NCBI GenBank assembly: GCA_017898095.1
Contig: JAGKQJ010000004.1
Span: 1-61,448, forward strand
Direction: 5' to 3'
From: Bacillaceae bacterium Marseille-Q3522
GTDB lineage: Bacteria; Bacillota; Bacilli; Bacillales; Cytobacillaceae
DNA: 61,448 nucleotides
Shown here piece after piece: positions 34,622 through 43,370 of the stretch (its first letter is position 1; each line of letters begins with the position of its first letter). The translations under genes were made by a program, and so were the position numbers. The notes below the pieces were generated by a model that did not search any database, was not told the DNA's origin, and worked only from the letters and a program-made list of their open reading frames with translations.

Positions 34622-36090
34622 TACAAGTTCAAGACTTAACTTTTTCTTATCCAGGTAGCTTTGACAATATTTTTGAAGGTGTAAACTTTCAAATAGATAC
34701 AGATTGGAAACTTGGATTTATCGGTAGGAATGGACGAGGCAAAACTACATTCTTTCATTTGTTATTAGGGAATTATGAGTATAGTGGGAAAATCATTTCT
34801 TCGGTAGAATTTAATTATTTTCCTTACCCAGTTTCGGATAAAAACAAGGATACGCATGAAATCTTAGAAGAAATTTGTCCCCAAGTAGAAGATTGGGAAT
34901 TTCTTCGTGAAATATCCTATCTAAATGTTGATGCTGAAGTTATGTATCGACCATTTAAAACATTATCAAATGGGGAACAAACAAAGGTGTTGCTTGCTGC
35001 ACTTTTTTTGAATGAGGATCAATTTCTATTGATTGATGAGCCAACCAATCATCTAGACACGGATGCTCGAAGGGTGGTCTCTGATTATCTAAGGAAGAAA
35101 AAAGGGTTTATTTTAATTTCGCATGACAGAATCTTCTTAGATGGATGTGTTGACCATATCTTATCTATAAATAGAGCAAATATTGAAGTGCAAAGTGGTA
35201 ACTATTCTTCTTGGAAGTTAAATTTTGATAGACAACAGGAACACGAAGAGGCAACAAATCAGCGTCTACAAAAAGACATCGGGAGATTAAAACAGTCTTC
35301 AAAGCGAGCAGCAGGTTGGTCTAGTCAAGTGGAAGCTTCCAAAAACGGGACAACAAATTCGGGTTCTAAATTGGATAAGGGTTTTGTAGGACATAAAGCG
35401 GAAAAGATGATGAAGAGAGCAAAGAACCTTGAATCAAGGCAACAAAAAGCTATTGAGGAAAAGTCTAAGCTGCTAAAGAATGTAGAAAAAACCGAGTCAT
35501 TAAAATTAGAACCATTGAAATTTCAGTCAAATGAATTGATTGTTTTGGCTGATGTATCTGTTAAGTACGATGACCAAATAGTGAATAAGCCAATTAGTTT
35601 TAAAGTTGAACAAGGTGACCGAATTGTACTAGATGGAAAGAACGGAAGCGGAAAAAGTAGTATTCTAAAACTAATTCTAGGAAATCCGATACAGCATACA
35701 GGTTCAATGAATTTAGGTTCAGGCCTCATCATTTCCTATGTCCAACAAGATACTTCTCATTTGAAGGGAATGTTATCGGACTTTATTGAAGAGCATGAGA
35801 TTGATGAAACGTTATTTAAAACCATCCTACGTAAGCTGGATTTTGACCGAATTCAATTTGAGAAAGAAATATCTCACTATTCTGGTGGACAAAAGAAAAA
35901 GCTGCTTATAGCCAAAAGTTTATGTGAAAAAGCACATTTATATATTTGGGATGAACCGTTAAATTTTATTGATATCTATTCGCGCATGCAAATTGAAGCT
36001 CTTATTCAAAGATTTAATCCCACAATGGTTATTGTTGAGCATGATCAGGCATTTCAGCAAACAGTTGCAACAAAAACTATATCGATGTAA
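34612..36090 (+). CDS. Lsa-type ABC-F ribosomal protection protein (492 aa)
   Basis: It has two ATPase domains and no membrane segments. Walker A motifs are IGRNGRGKTTF and LDGKNGSGKSS, signatures LSNGEQTKVLLA and YSGGQKKKLLIA, and Walker B FLLIDEPTNHLD and LYIWDEPLNFID. The charged linker of about 90 residues between domains is the antibiotic-resistance domain. The 'DTDWKLGFIGRNGRGKTT' start and 'WDEPLNFIDI' are characteristic of the Lsa/Sal group, which displaces lincosamides, streptogramin A and pleuromutilins from the ribosome. ATG 34612 follows AAAGGAGGG. The attenuator upstream supports drug-inducible expression. Confidence 0.85.
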   Translation: MSIIQVQDLTFSYPGSFDNIFEGVNFQIDTDWKLGFIGRNGRGKTTFFHLLLGNYEYSGKIISSVEFNYFPYPVSDKNKDTHEILEEICPQVEDWEFLREISYLNVDAEVMYRPFKTLSNGEQTKVLLAALFLNEDQFLLIDEPTNHLDTDARRVVSDYLRKKKGFILISHDRIFLDGCVDHILSINRANIEVQSGNYSSWKLNFDRQQEHEEATNQRLQKDIGRLKQSSKRAAGWSSQVEASKNGTTNSGSKLDKGFVGHKAEKMMKRAKNLESRQQKAIEEKSKLLKNVEKTESLKLEPLKFQSNELIVLADVSVKYDDQIVNKPISFKVEQGDRIVLDGKNGSGKSSILKLILGNPIQHTGSMNLGSGLIISYVQQDTSHLKGMLSDFIEEHEIDETLFKTILRKLDFDRIQFEKEISHYSGGQKKKLLIAKSLCEKAHLYIWDEPLNFIDIYSRMQIEALIQRFNPTMVIVEHDQAFQQTVATKTISM

Positions 36091-36124
36091 TTAATTATGA
36101 AAACTAAAAAGAGGAGCCAGAAAA

Positions 36125-36316
36125 ATGAATAATCCTTTTGTATCTTTTAGCATTGCAATGATCACACCCTTTTCAACTAAAGGTGATCTTTATTTAGATG
36201 GCGTACCATCATTAATGGATTTTTATCAAGCTGGAATTTGCCGAGAACCTCTATCAAAATTAAATGAAGATGAGAAAAGAAATATCGATAAAGTCTTTTC
36301 AGCGGTTTTGAAATAG
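36125..36316 (+). pseudogene. dapA-family remnant with internal deletion
   Basis: The first about 38 codons (PFVSFSIAMITPFSTKGDLY...MDFYQAGI) match the start of dihydrodipicolinate synthase/NAL-type lyases. The frame then continues as REPLSKLNEDEKRNIDKVFS, resembling the C-terminal tail ('pL..L...ek..i..v'). The catalytic middle of about 230 residues is missing. A good ribosome site (AAGAGGAG) remains. A second copy of the 3' half, including the junction, lies at 38456-38572. Confidence 0.65.
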
Positions 36317-36398
36317 TCTATCTTATGTGACACAAGGGAAACGTCAATGATTTAGAGGACAATACGAATGAAGATAGTACATCCAAAATAATTGGATA

Positions 36399-36644
36399 TT
36401 AAAGCCCAATTAAATTGTTTAAATGTAATAAGAGCATGTAATGAAACATGCTCTTTTTCCCCCATATCGGCTGAAAAAGAAAAGCAGGTAAAAAAGTAGC
36501 ACCAAAAATCATTCCTGTCCAAAGCTGAATATCAGTTTGATTGTGAATACCTAAATCATTTTTAAGATAGATTGGGATAAAGGGTATAATTAATCTAAAT
36601 GAAGACATCACTGTGAGGCTGAGTTTGGATGTACCGCAGTGCAC
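36399..36644 (-). pseudogene. MFS transporter fragment
   Basis: The 81-codon frame reads RLIIPFIPIYLKNDLGIHNQ followed by IQLWTGMIFGATFLPAFLFQ and PIWGK. This is the TM1-TM2 region of drug-efflux MFS proteins, ending at the loop before the conserved G-x-x-x-D-R motif. The remaining ten or so helices are absent, and upstream sequence is out of frame. Confidence 0.6.
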
Positions 36645-36697
36645 GACGAATGGAGCAAGCAGATGTCTATATAATTATTAATCTAACAAACACAAAA

Positions 36698-36742
36698 AGA
36701 CCCGGGAATCGAAAAAAGTATCTTTTCTCGAAAACCGAGTCT
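36698..36742 (-). terminator. Terminator of the glycosyltransferase gene
   Basis: On the minus strand, AGACTCGG pairs with CCGGGTCT, with an inner CGAGAAAAG/TTTTTTCG stem, and TTTTTGTG follows. It lies 42 bases past the gene's stop. Confidence 0.75.
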
Positions 36743-36783
36743 ATTTGGGAATGATTGTTTACAAAGAATTTAAAACGATCTTT

Positions 36784-38061
36784 TTATCGCACATCATCTA
36801 GTGATTTCACCACAGTATGAGCAATAGGCTTCCATTCAACATCTCTAAACAAGGCCACAACGGAAATAGGTATATAGGTAAACATAAAAAACGGAAATGT
36901 GAAGGTATAAGCGATTTTTTTCCAATTAGAACAATGAATATTTCTCCACTCCGTCAAAGTTGTAATGAAACCTAGCATAAACAGGACTCCATAATACCAA
37001 ACAATGGATTTTAATATGGATATTGAAGTGTTTTCAAAGAGTTCTTTTCCATCAAAAAAACCCGCGACGAAGAAAATTCCGTTTACCAAGATGCTGATAC
37101 TGGAAATAAGTATCGCGGGCAAGATCGTCATGGTCAAATCGTAGCAGGAAAACCTATTTTGCTTTCCTTTAAAAATGCCACTGACTAAATCCCTTCCGTA
37201 TTTAGCAAAAACTTGATAAAAGCCCTTCGCCCACCGTAATCTTTGATGCCAAGACTGTCTGAAGGTTAAGGGCTGCTCGTCATAAAGCATAGCGTTTTTA
37301 CAATATCCGATCTTTTCCCCTTTAATAATCTGAGAAACGGAAAACTCAATGTCTTCTGTAAGAAGATGATGAACCCAGCCTCCATTATCTTTAATCACAT
37401 CAGCATGTACAAGAAACCCTGTTCCAGAAATGGCACAACTAGATTTCAGAACCATTCTTGGTAGATTAATATATTCAGCTTCATGCAGGAACCAAAGGGC
37501 ATAACCTGCTGTAATCCAATTCTGATCGTAGTTTTTTGAGTTTCGATAACTCGTGACTACTCTGTATCCCTGATTAAAAGTTTTGTTCATCTCCGTTATA
37601 TAATTTTCAACAAGAAGATTGTCAGCATCAAATACAAAAAAACCATCATACTTTTTGGATGAATATTCTCTTCCGATGATTTTAAACATATAGTCGAGAG
37701 CATAGCCCTTTCCAACCTGAGTCTTATTGAAACGCTCCCTGACAATCGCCCCCGCTTTCCTTGCAACCCGGGCTGTCTGGTCGGTACATTTATCTGCTAT
37801 AACATAAACATCAATCAATTCTTTAGGATAATTTTGATTTTTTATACTTTTTATTAGTTGTCCAATGACAAGTTCTTCATTACGTGCTGCAATAATCACT
37901 GCGTATCGGTAAGGATGAATCTGCTGCATTTCAGCCTTTTTGCTTTTTTTGGCTTTAAAAGCAACAAACATGTATATGATATGATAAGAATACAACAATG
38001 CAAATAAGATGAATAGGACAAAGTTAAAATAATTTATAAAAGTTGATATAAGTGAACCCAA
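36784..38061 (-). CDS. Membrane glycosyltransferase family 2 (425 aa)
   Basis: An N-terminal helix (FVLFILFALLYSYHIIYMF) is followed by the GT2 catalytic core: VIIAARNEELVIGQLIKSI, VIADKCTDQT, metal-binding FVFDADNLL, the acceptor-site TED in HHLLTEDIEFS, and the QRLRW product motif in WHQRLRWAKGF. Three or four C-terminal membrane helices follow. This is the architecture of processive beta-glycan synthases (PgaC, hyaluronan, cellulose-like). No partner genes are adjacent, so the polymer is unknown. The frame is intact, flanked by pseudogenes. Confidence 0.85.
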   Translation of the reverse strand: MGSLISTFINYFNFVLFILFALLYSYHIIYMFVAFKAKKSKKAEMQQIHPYRYAVIIAARNEELVIGQLIKSIKNQNYPKELIDVYVIADKCTDQTARVARKAGAIVRERFNKTQVGKGYALDYMFKIIGREYSSKKYDGFFVFDADNLLVENYITEMNKTFNQGYRVVTSYRNSKNYDQNWITAGYALWFLHEAEYINLPRMVLKSSCAISGTGFLVHADVIKDNGGWVHHLLTEDIEFSVSQIIKGEKIGYCKNAMLYDEQPLTFRQSWHQRLRWAKGFYQVFAKYGRDLVSGIFKGKQNRFSCYDLTMTILPAILISSISILVNGIFFVAGFFDGKELFENTSISILKSIVWYYGVLFMLGFITTLTEWRNIHCSNWKKIAYTFTFPFFMFTYIPISVVALFRDVEWKPIAHTVVKSLDDVR

Positions 38062-38455
38062 GCTGATACCCCCACGGAGATATTTTATACTTCACTTTCT
38101 TCTACTACTCACAAGGATCCCTACAATTGAAATTGTGCAGAATGTTGCGAGGTCTAGCCTTTTCAAAATTAATAAGTAAGTTCGTATAATAAATACTGAC
38201 CCTCCTGTTTAGACTAATTTTTTACGAACTTCAAAGGCCACAATTGCCCTTTCAATATTATTAACAATTAAGTATATTACGTATTTTTAAACTAAAGATT
38301 ATCGGAATGTTAAGCTTTGGTAAAACTTTTACATTCTAAAATTAATGGTGATCTCATTAGCCTGCTTTTCCAATTTCTGCACCATGTTAGAAGTGCCTTA
38401 TACAATATAATAGATATTTTTCATATTTTCCAATAAAGACGAGTACTTGTTATTA

Positions 38456-38572
38456 TTCAAGCTGGAATTTGTTGAGAAGCCCTATCAAAATTAAATGCAG
38501 ATGAGAAAAGAAATATCGATAAAGTCTTTGCAGCAGTTTTGAAATAGTCTATCTTATGTGACACAAGGAAAA
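38456..38572 (+). repeat. Second copy of the dapA-like 3' fragment
   Basis: From TCAAGCTGGAATTTG to CTTATGTGACACAAGG it repeats 36221-36345 with few differences, including the abnormal join between the N- and C-terminal parts. The deletion therefore came before the duplication. Confidence 0.85.
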
Positions 38573-38670
38573 CGGTATCATTCCATTTTAAACAAACAAA
38601 ACTGATCCCCCCGAAGTTGGACGGATCTGATCCCTGTAAAGTAACAAGAAAGGTGTATTAGTTGATTTAT

Positions 38671-38698
38671 AGGCATCTCAAAAGAGGTGCCTTTTTTT
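38671..38698 (+). terminator. Rho-independent terminator
   Basis: AGGCATCTC / GAGGTGCCT with loop AAAA (one G-T pair) is followed by six or more T. The gene it served is no longer recognisable. Confidence 0.8.
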
Positions 38699-38848
38699 GG
38701 ATACAGAACATTCCTGTGATTATTTCTAACTTATCACAGCAAGATTTGGAAAGACTAACTAATCCTACTATGGTATCTTATTATCATCAAAATAACTTAA
38801 CTAAATAGAAAGGAGTATACACGAGCGTGAGAGTACTTTAAAGCAAAA

Positions 38849-39718
38849 TTAATAATTTGAATCAATAGGTAGTTTTTTGATAGGTGTATAGATGTGGTAA
38901 GCTGAATCAAGATTGTGAATGTTATCAAAAACTTGAATGAGTTCGATATGTGAATTCTCAGTTTCCTGCTTTGAGATTTTTAAAAATCTTGCAAAATCAG
39001 TTATGAAGATATCTCCTATGTCAAGTAAATCACCAAAATATTTGAATTTGGCACAAAAGAGTTGCGGAATATCAACGGTAAAATAATAGGGTTTATCAAT
39101 CTGTATATCATGTGGAATCCCGAAAAGAACTTTGAAACGGGTTGAATTTGGTTGACAATCTGAATAGATGACATAACATGCACCATTTATTGTTTCATCA
39201 ATGCTATTTAATAGCATTTTTGAATGAGAGCGGATCTTTGTCTTGTAATCATCTGTTGCAAGATCAACTTCAAAGGCTATGCCACTCACCTTGAATGTTT
39301 CGAGTTCCGTTAGAGTGAAATCGGTGACAATATCACCATTGATGTTTTTAATGGATCTTTTAACCACTGAAGGTATTGGCACTTGAGATATGGTCTTATC
39401 TTTAACTCTAAGAGAGCTTGGTGCTAAACCGTATTGGCGTTTGAAAGCACGGGTGAATGATGATTGAGTTCCAAAGTTTAGATGATAAGCAATATCTGTT
39501 AAAGATAAGCTATTGTTTTGAATAAATCTTAGTGAAGCATTCAATCTTCTGGATAGTATGTAATTGTTTAATGAACAACCCATCATGGCAGAAAAAAGTC
39601 TATGAAAATAGTATTTGGACATGTTGAAGTTATTAGCAACAGACTCCAATGATAAAGGATATTGTATGTTGTTTTCAATATATATCAAAGCATTCTCAAT
39701 TACTTCATAATGATCCAT
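38849..39718 (-). CDS. AraC-family regulator with C-terminal effector domain (289 aa)
   Basis: Two AraC helix-turn-helix units lie at the N-terminus (YPLSLESVANNFNMSKYYFHRLFSAMMG and LSLTDIAYHLNFGTQSSFTRAFKRQYG). About 160 residues follow with the layout of a GyrI-like/Rob-type small-molecule domain (TLTELETFKVSGIAFEVDLA and YYFTVDIPQLFCAKFKYFGD). Such regulators respond to drugs or other hydrophobic ligands. ATG 39718 is preceded by GAGGAGT on the minus strand. It is divergent from a MarR gene; no obvious target gene remains beside it. Confidence 0.88.
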   Translation of the reverse strand: MDHYEVIENALIYIENNIQYPLSLESVANNFNMSKYYFHRLFSAMMGCSLNNYILSRRLNASLRFIQNNSLSLTDIAYHLNFGTQSSFTRAFKRQYGLAPSSLRVKDKTISQVPIPSVVKRSIKNINGDIVTDFTLTELETFKVSGIAFEVDLATDDYKTKIRSHSKMLLNSIDETINGACYVIYSDCQPNSTRFKVLFGIPHDIQIDKPYYFTVDIPQLFCAKFKYFGDLLDIGDIFITDFARFLKISKQETENSHIELIQVFDNIHNLDSAYHIYTPIKKLPIDSNY

Positions 39719-39956
39719 AATAACTCCTCATATCAGTGTTTTTATGATATTAGCAACTAGTATAACTTAACTAGTCGAAATATGGGCTATAAAACCCAGC
39801 TCTGTTTAGGATCATTCTGATTCAAGCAATTTATAAAATAGCCGAGAACACTCGTGACTTTAGTCATGAGAGGTTCAGAATAACGTAGTGTATGAGTGAT
39901 TAATCATGATTGTCTAGAGGCATCTTGAATCGTAGAAAAAAGTTGGATTGACAAAG

Positions 39957-39975
39957 GTGTATAGGTGCTATACAC
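39957..39975. promoter_or_regulatory. MarR operator overlapping its promoter
   Basis: GTGTATAG-GTG-CTATACAC is a perfect inverted repeat, starting 4 bases after a TTGACA box (39947-39952). It covers the likely -10 region. A near-identical site occurs at 40477-40493. It is probably bound by the MarR protein encoded just downstream. Confidence 0.65.
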
Positions 39976-39985
39976 TATTTGCTTG

Positions 39986-40441
39986 ATGAATAAAGTTGAA
40001 ATTTCTAAAGAGAAAATAAGCATTGCCTTATTGGATGTGATCAATAAGTTCTCAAAAGTAAACCGGAAAAAAAGGGACTATGGGATTGGGGAACCATTAT
40101 TTCATTCAGAGATTTATACACTTAATGAAATAAAGGATCATGAAGGCATCCATATTACAGCGTTGGCTGAGATTTGTGGGGTGACGAAAGGTGCGGTTTC
40201 TCAAGTGCTTAAAAAACTTGAGCAGAAGGGGCTGATCATTAAGGAGAAGGATATTCGTAACCAGTCGAGACTTAAACTGAAATTAACGGCTAAAGGTGAA
40301 ATCGCATATGCCCATCATTTGCAATATCATGAAAAATTCAAGAAAATGGTGGTGGAAATTCTCCAGGATGTTTCTGTTGAAAAGGTAACCTTTACGGAAG
40401 AATTTTTAGAGAAGGTAGAAGAAAAATTGAGTCAATTGTAA
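39986..40441 (+). CDS. MarR-family transcriptional regulator (151 aa)
   Basis: A winged helix is clear: EIYTLNEIKDHEGIHITALAEICGVTKGAVSQVLKKLEQKGLI, then wing residues KDIRNQSRLKLKLTAKGE. The helical ends support dimerisation. ATG 39986 (MNKVEIS) is preferred; an in-frame ATG at 39965 would place the start within the operator palindrome. Its ribosome site is weak, so expression may be low. The same palindrome precedes and follows the gene, so it probably controls itself and a gene downstream. Confidence 0.88.
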   Translation: MNKVEISKEKISIALLDVINKFSKVNRKKRDYGIGEPLFHSEIYTLNEIKDHEGIHITALAEICGVTKGAVSQVLKKLEQKGLIIKEKDIRNQSRLKLKLTAKGEIAYAHHLQYHEKFKKMVVEILQDVSVEKVTFTEEFLEKVEEKLSQL

Positions 40442-40765
40442 CTGAGGGCACCACTGAGAAATTTTTTTTGAAAAAAGTGTATAGTATCTATACCCTTTTG
40501 AGATCAATACTTTTCTCCATTTGCTTAAATCGGCAGTGCGAATTTTTTTGCTGTCGGACTTGCGACTCCATCGCCTACATGTTCTAATGGAGCATCGTGT
40601 TACCAGCAATTATCTTTTCTTTTGAACTACTCTCAAGATGTGCAGCAGTAGCGAAAAGTTTTGGAGATTTTGTCCTATAAACAGTGTGTTTAAAGAAGTA
40701 ACAATAGATGAATTTCTGAATTTATATGTGAAATGCAATAATTATAAATTATAGGAGGCAATTCA
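40442..40765 (+). other. Gap between MarR and DoxX genes, lost target gene likely
   Basis: It starts with a second MarR-type palindrome and TTGAAA/TATACC boxes, but no gene follows it directly. The rest contains only broken frames. I read it as the promoter of a deleted target gene. Confidence 0.4.
40477..40493 (+). promoter_or_regulatory. Second MarR-type operator
   Basis: GTGTATAG-TAT-CTATAC matches the site upstream of the MarR gene in sequence and spacing; the last two bases of the right arm differ. TTGAAA lies just before it. Confidence 0.6.
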
Positions 40766-41248
40766 ATGGAACCACTTATCGTACTTGTATTCGTTACGCT
40801 GGCGCTTCGCGGCGCAGGAGCCGTAGGAGTGAGCGCTCTACGTTCATGGACGGTTGCTCTTCGGGGCGGACTAGCAGCTATGTTCGTTTTGACGGGGGTC
40901 GTTCACTTCGTATGGATGCGCTCGGAACTCATCAGCATGGTTCCTCCCGCCCTGCCATATCCCGAGTTTATTGTGACCATTACCGGTATACTGGAATTGG
41001 CAGGTGCAGCAGGATTGCTGTTGCGGCCGACAGTTTCCTGGGCGGCAGGAGGGCTCACGCTCCTGCTTGTCGTGATGTTTCCCGCTAATATCTATATAGC
41101 TGTTGAAGGTCTTACAACGAACCCGGTCGATTCGCTGATTCCCCGTACCTTGATGCAACTTGTCTTTCTGACAGCGACTATTACAGTGTTTATATCACAC
41201 AGACGCAGGTCAATTCGGCGGACTCCGACCCCACGGAACAACTCGTAG
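40766..41248 (+). CDS. DoxX-family membrane protein (160 aa)
   Basis: It has four hydrophobic helices (PLIVLVFVTLALRGAGAVG, LRGGLAAMFVLTGVVHFVW, FIVTITGILELAGAAGLLL and SWAAGGLTLLLVVMFPANIY). The 'ltGv.Hf', 'GilElaGaigLl' and 'lmFpAniy' patterns are those of the DoxX/DUF4267-like family. The role is unknown; some members are quinone-linked or help detoxify sulfur or redox stress. AGGAGG precedes the ATG. The gene is much richer in G+C than its surroundings, as expected for a recent arrival. It is followed by its own terminator. Confidence 0.78.
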   Translation: MEPLIVLVFVTLALRGAGAVGVSALRSWTVALRGGLAAMFVLTGVVHFVWMRSELISMVPPALPYPEFIVTITGILELAGAAGLLLRPTVSWAAGGLTLLLVVMFPANIYIAVEGLTTNPVDSLIPRTLMQLVFLTATITVFISHRRRSIRRTPTPRNNS

Positions 41249-41328
41249 GGATAACCATACGGCAAGGAGGGCTAATTCCCTTGCAGGTGTAGTCTATTTT
41301 GTTGTTTCATCATAATAAAGTTGTTTAA

Positions 41329-41358
41329 AAAAACACACTTTATCGAACGTGTGTTTTT
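41329..41358 (+). terminator. Terminator of the DoxX gene
   Basis: AAAAACACAC / GTGTGTTTTT with a 10-base loop; the right arm runs into T-rich sequence. Confidence 0.8.
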
Positions 41359-41427
41359 GTTGTGCTGAATCTAAAGAGATGATAAATTCATGGTTAATGC
41401 TAATTCAAGGGTGAACTATTTTTTAGC

Positions 41428-41927
41428 ACTCTTAATTCTGTGAGGAACTATGATGAAGGCGGATGGATTCCTCAGAACCAAATTGGAACCTTCTCCATCG
41501 TCCCGACGATTGTAGACGCAGTGAATATTCCGGTAATGGCGACTGGTGGAATTAATGATATTCGTGGTGTGAGAGCAGCATTTGCTCTTGGTGCTGAAGG
41601 GGTCTATGTAGGAACTCGCGTTTTATTGTATCGAAAGAATGCCCTGCTTCAGACATTACGAAACAAGATATTATTCGTTCAAAAGCGAAGGAACTGGTTT
41701 TTGTGTCGTCACTTCAACGTTCCACACCACATAAATTAGCTCTAGAATTAGAGCGTAGATATAAAAATGGAACATCCCTTGAAGAGGAAATGAGTCTTCG
41801 TCCGGGAATGCTGGAGGGGAAGCTGAATGAAGGAATCGTTTCTGTGAACACGGCTATTGATCTCAATACTGAAGTTAAGAGTTGCAAAAACATCGTCAAA
41901 GAATTAATGACTGACTTTATTAAGTAA
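41428..41927 (+). pseudogene. Nitronate monooxygenase remnant, truncated and frameshifted
   Basis: The frame from about 41440 reads IGTFSIVPTIVDAVNIPVMA, then TGGINDIRGVRAAFALGAEG and VYVGTR. This is the FMN-phosphate-binding part of 2-nitropropane dioxygenase-type enzymes. Near 41620 the match jumps to another frame (IVSKECPASDITKQDIIRSK, then ELVFVSSLQRSTPHKLAL) and ends at 41927. The N-terminal half, about 190 residues, is missing. The gene is therefore dead through truncation and a frameshift. Confidence 0.85.
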
Positions 41928-42030
41928 TTTAACCAATTTGTACCTATGATTTCATTTGCATGAACTTTGTACATTATGTATAATTCTCATGGGCAGTATC
42001 CGTGGGAACTGCACCTTGATAGTAACTCAC

Positions 42031-42357
42031 ATAAAGTGAAACTTCCATCAGTGGGGGTTTTTCGACGTACAGGACGTACTAGTGCCGACGTTGCAACAGG
42101 ACGCCTGAGCCTTTAGTCGGTAGACGTCCCCCACTGATGGTTAGCCACGCTGAGCCTGATTGAATTTTCTAAGGGCTAAAGCCCAAAGAAAATTCTTATC
42201 ACGCGAAGCCTGACTGATTTTTCTAAGAGCTGAAGCTCTAAGAAAAACCTTGTCTCACCAATCGGGCTTTTAGGGGCAGTTTATCCCCCGCCTAAAATGA
42301 TTGGTTTCACCTCTATTTTTGGGGCGGGGGTATTACTGCCCCTTAATCTGCGATAAA
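42031..42357 (-). mobile_element. 327-nt structured non-coding element, probably mobile
   Basis: Read on the minus strand, it starts TTTATCGCAGATTAAGGGGC and ends GGAAGTTTCACTTTAT. It folds into at least four hairpins: GGGGCAGT...CCCCCGCC with its complement (42270-42342), GAATTTTCT/AGAAAATTC, TTTTTCT/AGAAAAA with an inner AGAGCT/AGCTCT, and CCATCAGTGGGGG/CCCCCACTGATGG (42043-42139). No ORF is present. An end-to-end shortened copy lies at 14465-14518. Candidates are a PATE/IS200-IS605-derived element or an omega/HEARO-like RNA without its nuclease. I cannot name the family. Confidence 0.65.
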
Positions 42358-42427
42358 TTCAACGATTTCTGCCTAGATCCGATTGCCGGACCGGGACAGA
42401 GGGATGAAACATGTAAAAGAGTACTTT

Positions 42428-42458
42428 AGATCTTCTGCCTTCAGAAGAATCTTTTTAT
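42428..42458 (+). terminator. Leader hairpin/terminator upstream of panB
   Basis: AGATCTTCTG / CAGAAGAATCT (one bulge) with loop CCTT is followed by TTTTTATA, about 50 bases before panB. It could end read-through or act as an attenuator. Confidence 0.5.
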
Positions 42459-42507
42459 ATGCTCTTCGAATTGTTTAACCTCTCCCCTAATTAAAGGAGG
42501 GAATAAG

Positions 42508-43344
42508 ATGAAACAAACGACAGATTTCTTGAAGATGAAACAAAAAAATGAAAAGATTTCCATGATAACAGCCTATGACTATCCGTCTGCAAAACTTGCC
42601 GAACAAGGCGGCATTGACGCTATTTTGGTCGGTGATTCGCTTGGAATGGTAGTTCTGGGTTACGATTCAACAATCCCAGTTACACTTGAAGACATGATTC
42701 ATCACACGAAAGCTGTTAAACGTGGAGCAAAGGATACATTTGTTTTTACGGATATGCCGTTTTTAACCTACCATTTATCTATTAAAGATACATTAATTAA
42801 TGCTGGGAGATTAATTCAAGAAGCAGGGGCACATGCTGTGAAGCTGGAAGGTGCCGATGAAGTCATCGAACATATCGCCGCCTTGACGAGGGCTGGAATT
42901 CCTGTCTGCTCACATCTTGGGTTGACACCGCAATCTGTCGGTGTTTTAGGTGGATATAAGGTGCAGGGAAAAGATGCGTCAGCTGCTAGAAAATTGTTGG
43001 AAGATGCTAAGAAATGCGAAGCGGCAGGGGCGTTTGCACTTGTTTTGGAATGTGTTCCAAGACAACTTGCAGAAGAAGTAACCAAAGCCGTTTCGATTCC
43101 GATAATTGGAATCGGTGCTGGATTGGATGTGGATGCCCAGATTCTCGTTTATCATGATATTATAAGTTATGGTGTTGATCGGGTGGCTAAATTTGTAAAA
43201 CAATACCATTCAGTGAATCCGCTTATATTGGAATCAATTCAAGCTTATATTGCTGATGTGAAGAATAAACGTTTTCCTGAGGAAAAACATTCTTTTACCA
43301 TGAAGGACGAGGAACTGAAAGCACTTTATGGAGGTAAGCAGTGA
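42508..43344 (+). CDS. panB: 3-methyl-2-oxobutanoate hydroxymethyltransferase PanB
   Basis: A complete TIM-barrel enzyme of 278 aa: [37 protein letters not shown] (metal-binding Asp), [53 protein letters not shown] and [19 protein letters not shown]. It makes ketopantoate, the first step of pantothenate synthesis, with methylene-tetrahydrofolate. AAAGGAGGG precedes the ATG. In Bacillus panB is followed by panC and panD; here only a few codons of panC survive, so the pathway is incomplete at this locus. Confidence 0.97.
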   Translation: MKQTTDFLKMKQKNEKISMITAYDYPSAKLAEQGGIDAILVGDSLGMVVLGYDSTIPVTLEDMIHHTKAVKRGAKDTFVFTDMPFLTYHLSIKDTLINAGRLIQEAGAHAVKLEGADEVIEHIAALTRAGIPVCSHLGLTPQSVGVLGGYKVQGKDASAARKLLEDAKKCEAAGAFALVLECVPRQLAEEVTKAVSIPIIGIGAGLDVDAQILVYHDIISYGVDRVAKFVKQYHSVNPLILESIQAYIADVKNKRFPEEKHSFTMKDEELKALYGGKQ

Positions 43345-43370
43345 AGGTAATTATAACTATAAAGGAAGAA
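43341..43370 (+). pseudogene. panC: panC 5' remnant
   Basis: The GTG overlapping the panB stop starts a frame reading MKVIITIKE, nearly the usual PanC start (MKVITTIKE). Resemblance ends after about nine codons and the frame runs into purine-rich sequence. Pantothenate synthetase has been deleted here, leaving the coupled start. Confidence 0.55.

Larger units (their letters stand above)
38062..38848. other. Intergenic region with repeat fragment, IS-like end and terminator
   Basis: No intact gene is seen. It contains a duplicated dapA-like fragment (38456-38572). At about 38607-38635 the sequence CTGATCCCCCCGAAGTTGGA resembles the terminal repeat of IS3/IS150-type insertion sequences, without any transposase. 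A strong hairpin lies at 38671-38698. Confidence 0.45.

Noticed and set aside
39965-39985. Seven-residue longer start for the MarR regulator
   Set aside because: It would begin inside the operator palindrome and promoter.
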